Below, in pieces: positions 57,234-57,987 of a stretch of 57,987 nucleotides of DNA. The notes below the pieces were generated by a model, which did not search any database, was not told the DNA's origin, and saw only the letters and a list, made by a program, of their open reading frames with translations. The stretch is from Oscillospiraceae bacterium (GTDB taxonomy: Bacteria; Bacillota; Clostridia; Oscillospirales; Ruminococcaceae): NCBI GenBank assembly GCA_024404915.1, contig JAKSPJ010000014.1:1-57987 (forward strand), given 5' to 3'. The position numbers and the translations under genes were made by a program. Numbering within the stretch: the first letter of the stretch is position 1; each line of letters starts with the position of its first letter.

Positions 57234-57269
57234 GGGAGAGAATCCGTCTGGGTTCTCTCCCTGTTTTTT
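57234..57269 (+). terminator. Terminator of the giant gene
   Basis: A 9-bp stem GGGAGAGAA/TTCTCTCCC (57234-57261) followed by TGTTTTTT, about 50 bp after the stop codon. Confidence 0.85.
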
Positions 57270-57278
57270 GCGGCCCGA

Positions 57279-57470
57279 TCAATATGGGCAAATCCGAAGT
57301 GATCTTAAACTGATATCCTCACCGAGAATAACCAGACGAAAATAGTCATCATCACCGCTCGGAGGTTTATTAGGATCATATACTGGTGTGATTGTAAAAT
57401 TAGGAGTTGCTGTATAATCAAACTCGTTGAGCGTTGCAATGAGGTTATTTCTGAATACTACTTCGTTCAT
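57279..57470 (-). CDS. Small protein of unknown function (63 aa)
   Basis: The sequence looks protein-like (MNEVVFRNNLIATLNEF, then YFRLVILGEDISL) but no family is recognised. The ATG at 57470 has a poor RBS. A strong RBS (AGGAG) instead precedes an ATG 20 nt further upstream (57490) that is in another frame. Removing one A from the run of seven A after that ATG would join it in frame, giving MKKSKEMNEVV. So it may be a frameshifted gene, a slippage-controlled gene, or simply start at 57470. It follows the remnant at 57525 on the same strand. Confidence 0.45.
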   Translation of the reverse strand: MNEVVFRNNLIATLNEFDYTATPNFTITPVYDPNKPPSGDDDYFRLVILGEDISLRSLRICPY

Positions 57471-57524
57471 CTCTTTTGATTTTTTTCATTTTAATCTCCT
57501 TGCTTAAATAATCGTTTCCCTTTA

Positions 57525-57812
57525 CTACCAGTTTACTTTTATGGTCTTGCCGTTTATCTTAGCATACTCTAAAAAACCACAAAGAAGTTCATAGCATTCT
57601 CTGGTTTCTTCAAAGTCAAAGATGCGTTTATCATAAATTTGGAGATCATTCAGATATTCGTTAACATCAATAATGACATATTTCTTCTCGTAGGTGCGCT
57701 CTAATTGCTGATAGTCTCTGGTAAATCCATTCCACCCTTTTCCATCTAATGATGTTTCTCTGAAAATATCGCTAATATACCTTTGCCATATAATCAGTTG
57801 TAACCGTTTTGT
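57525..57812 (-). pseudogene. 3' remnant of an unknown gene, 5' end lost
   Basis: An open frame of 95 codons without any ATG, bounded upstream by a TGA at 57813-57815. The translation is clearly protein-like and charged, for example 'RYISDIFRETSLDGKGWNGF', 'KYVIIDVNEYLNDLQIYDKR' and 'YAKINGKTIKVNW' at the end. It is the C-terminal part of a gene truncated at about 57815, where structured non-coding sequence begins. Family unknown; small immunity-type proteins are one possibility but nothing specific supports that. Confidence 0.5.
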
Positions 57813-57844
57813 TCAGAAGGCTGCGAAACAGTCTTTTTTTGCCT

Positions 57845-57987
57845 ATATAAGTGAGAGGGAATACTACCGTAAGGCAATAAAGAGCCGTGACGGAATGTCA
57901 GGTCGGAAGCCACTGCGAAAACAGTGGAACTTTGGTAGCAAGCAACGACGATGTGGGACGAAATGTGTCCGATGAAATCGGATACAT
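57845..57987 (+). mobile_element. Possible group II intron 5' region (runs off the window)
   Basis: Non-coding, structured sequence with paired segments: CCACTG/CAGTGG (57911-57927 region) flanked by GGTCGGAAG and GAACTTTGGTAGCAAG, and TGTCCGAT/ATCGGATACA near the end. This order of words resembles domain I of bacterial group II introns. No intron ORF is in the window and the exact 5' end is not clear. It abuts the truncated gene at 57525, which it may have interrupted. Confidence 0.35.

Noticed and set aside
1..57987. tRNA or rRNA genes
   Set aside because: No cloverleaf-like or ribosomal sequence was recognised on either strand by eye; a tRNAscan run would be needed to exclude them fully.

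Overview
The window looks like part of a secondary replicon (megaplasmid or chromid) of a gut or rumen Ruminococcus-type Firmicute. The signs are dockerins, cohesin-like domains, BspA-type leucine-rich repeat (LRR_5) proteins with Thr-rich linkers, a Gram-positive Tad pilus locus, and a replication/partition region with iterons. The genus is an inference; no marker gene or RNA gene is present.

Left part (1-20 kb). A truncated AraC-type regulator is followed by three minus-strand genes for secreted BspA-LRR/dockerin proteins (1379-4141, 8498-9718, 16453-19947). Their signal peptides, dockerins and promoters are nearly identical, while the number of repeats varies. Between them lie a broken DUF285-type dockerin gene, a large putative defence protein (HsdR-like nuclease, YobI/KAP-like NTPase with membrane segments, pentapeptide repeats; 5682-8198), remnants of two carbohydrate-active enzymes, a two-component system with a MacB/Bce-like ABC transporter (10496-15553), and a PnuC-like transporter that overlaps the third BspA gene by 4 nt.

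Replicon core (20-26 kb, minus strand). A ParA ATPase is followed by a ribbon-helix-helix partition protein, a putative initiator of a family I do not recognise, 14 iteron-like elements, and a primase-helicase fusion. Inverted repeats, an AT-rich direct-repeat region and a recurrent CGGTTTACT-type motif lie in the intergenic regions.

Tad and signalling part (26-44 kb, plus strand). An XRE-like regulator precedes a compact tad operon: TadZ-like protein, TadA ATPase, TadB, TadC, Flp pilin, two TadE-like pseudopilins, a 1479-residue DUF5702-like protein, a lipoprotein and a prepilin peptidase. It continues into a TPR/WG-repeat membrane protein, an FHA protein and a PP2C phosphatase. Next is a Ser/Thr kinase with an extracellular LRR domain (44035-46254), then a 3633-residue secreted protein (46282-57183) with a ricin-type domain, a very long LRR array, two cohesin-like domains, poly-Thr linkers, a papain/C39-like peptidase domain and a dockerin. 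The likely theme is surface attachment: a pilus, phospho-signalling, and a cell-surface or cellulosome-like protein, all beside the replication origin.

Right end (57.2-58 kb). A terminator, a small ORF of unknown function, a 5'-truncated gene remnant, and structured sequence that may be the start of a group II intron.

Most promising novel items: the HsdR_N-NTPase-pentapeptide protein; the unusual replication module with alternating-orientation iterons; a motif shared by the rep, parA and tad upstream regions; and a duplicated Thr motif common to the kinase and the FHA protein.
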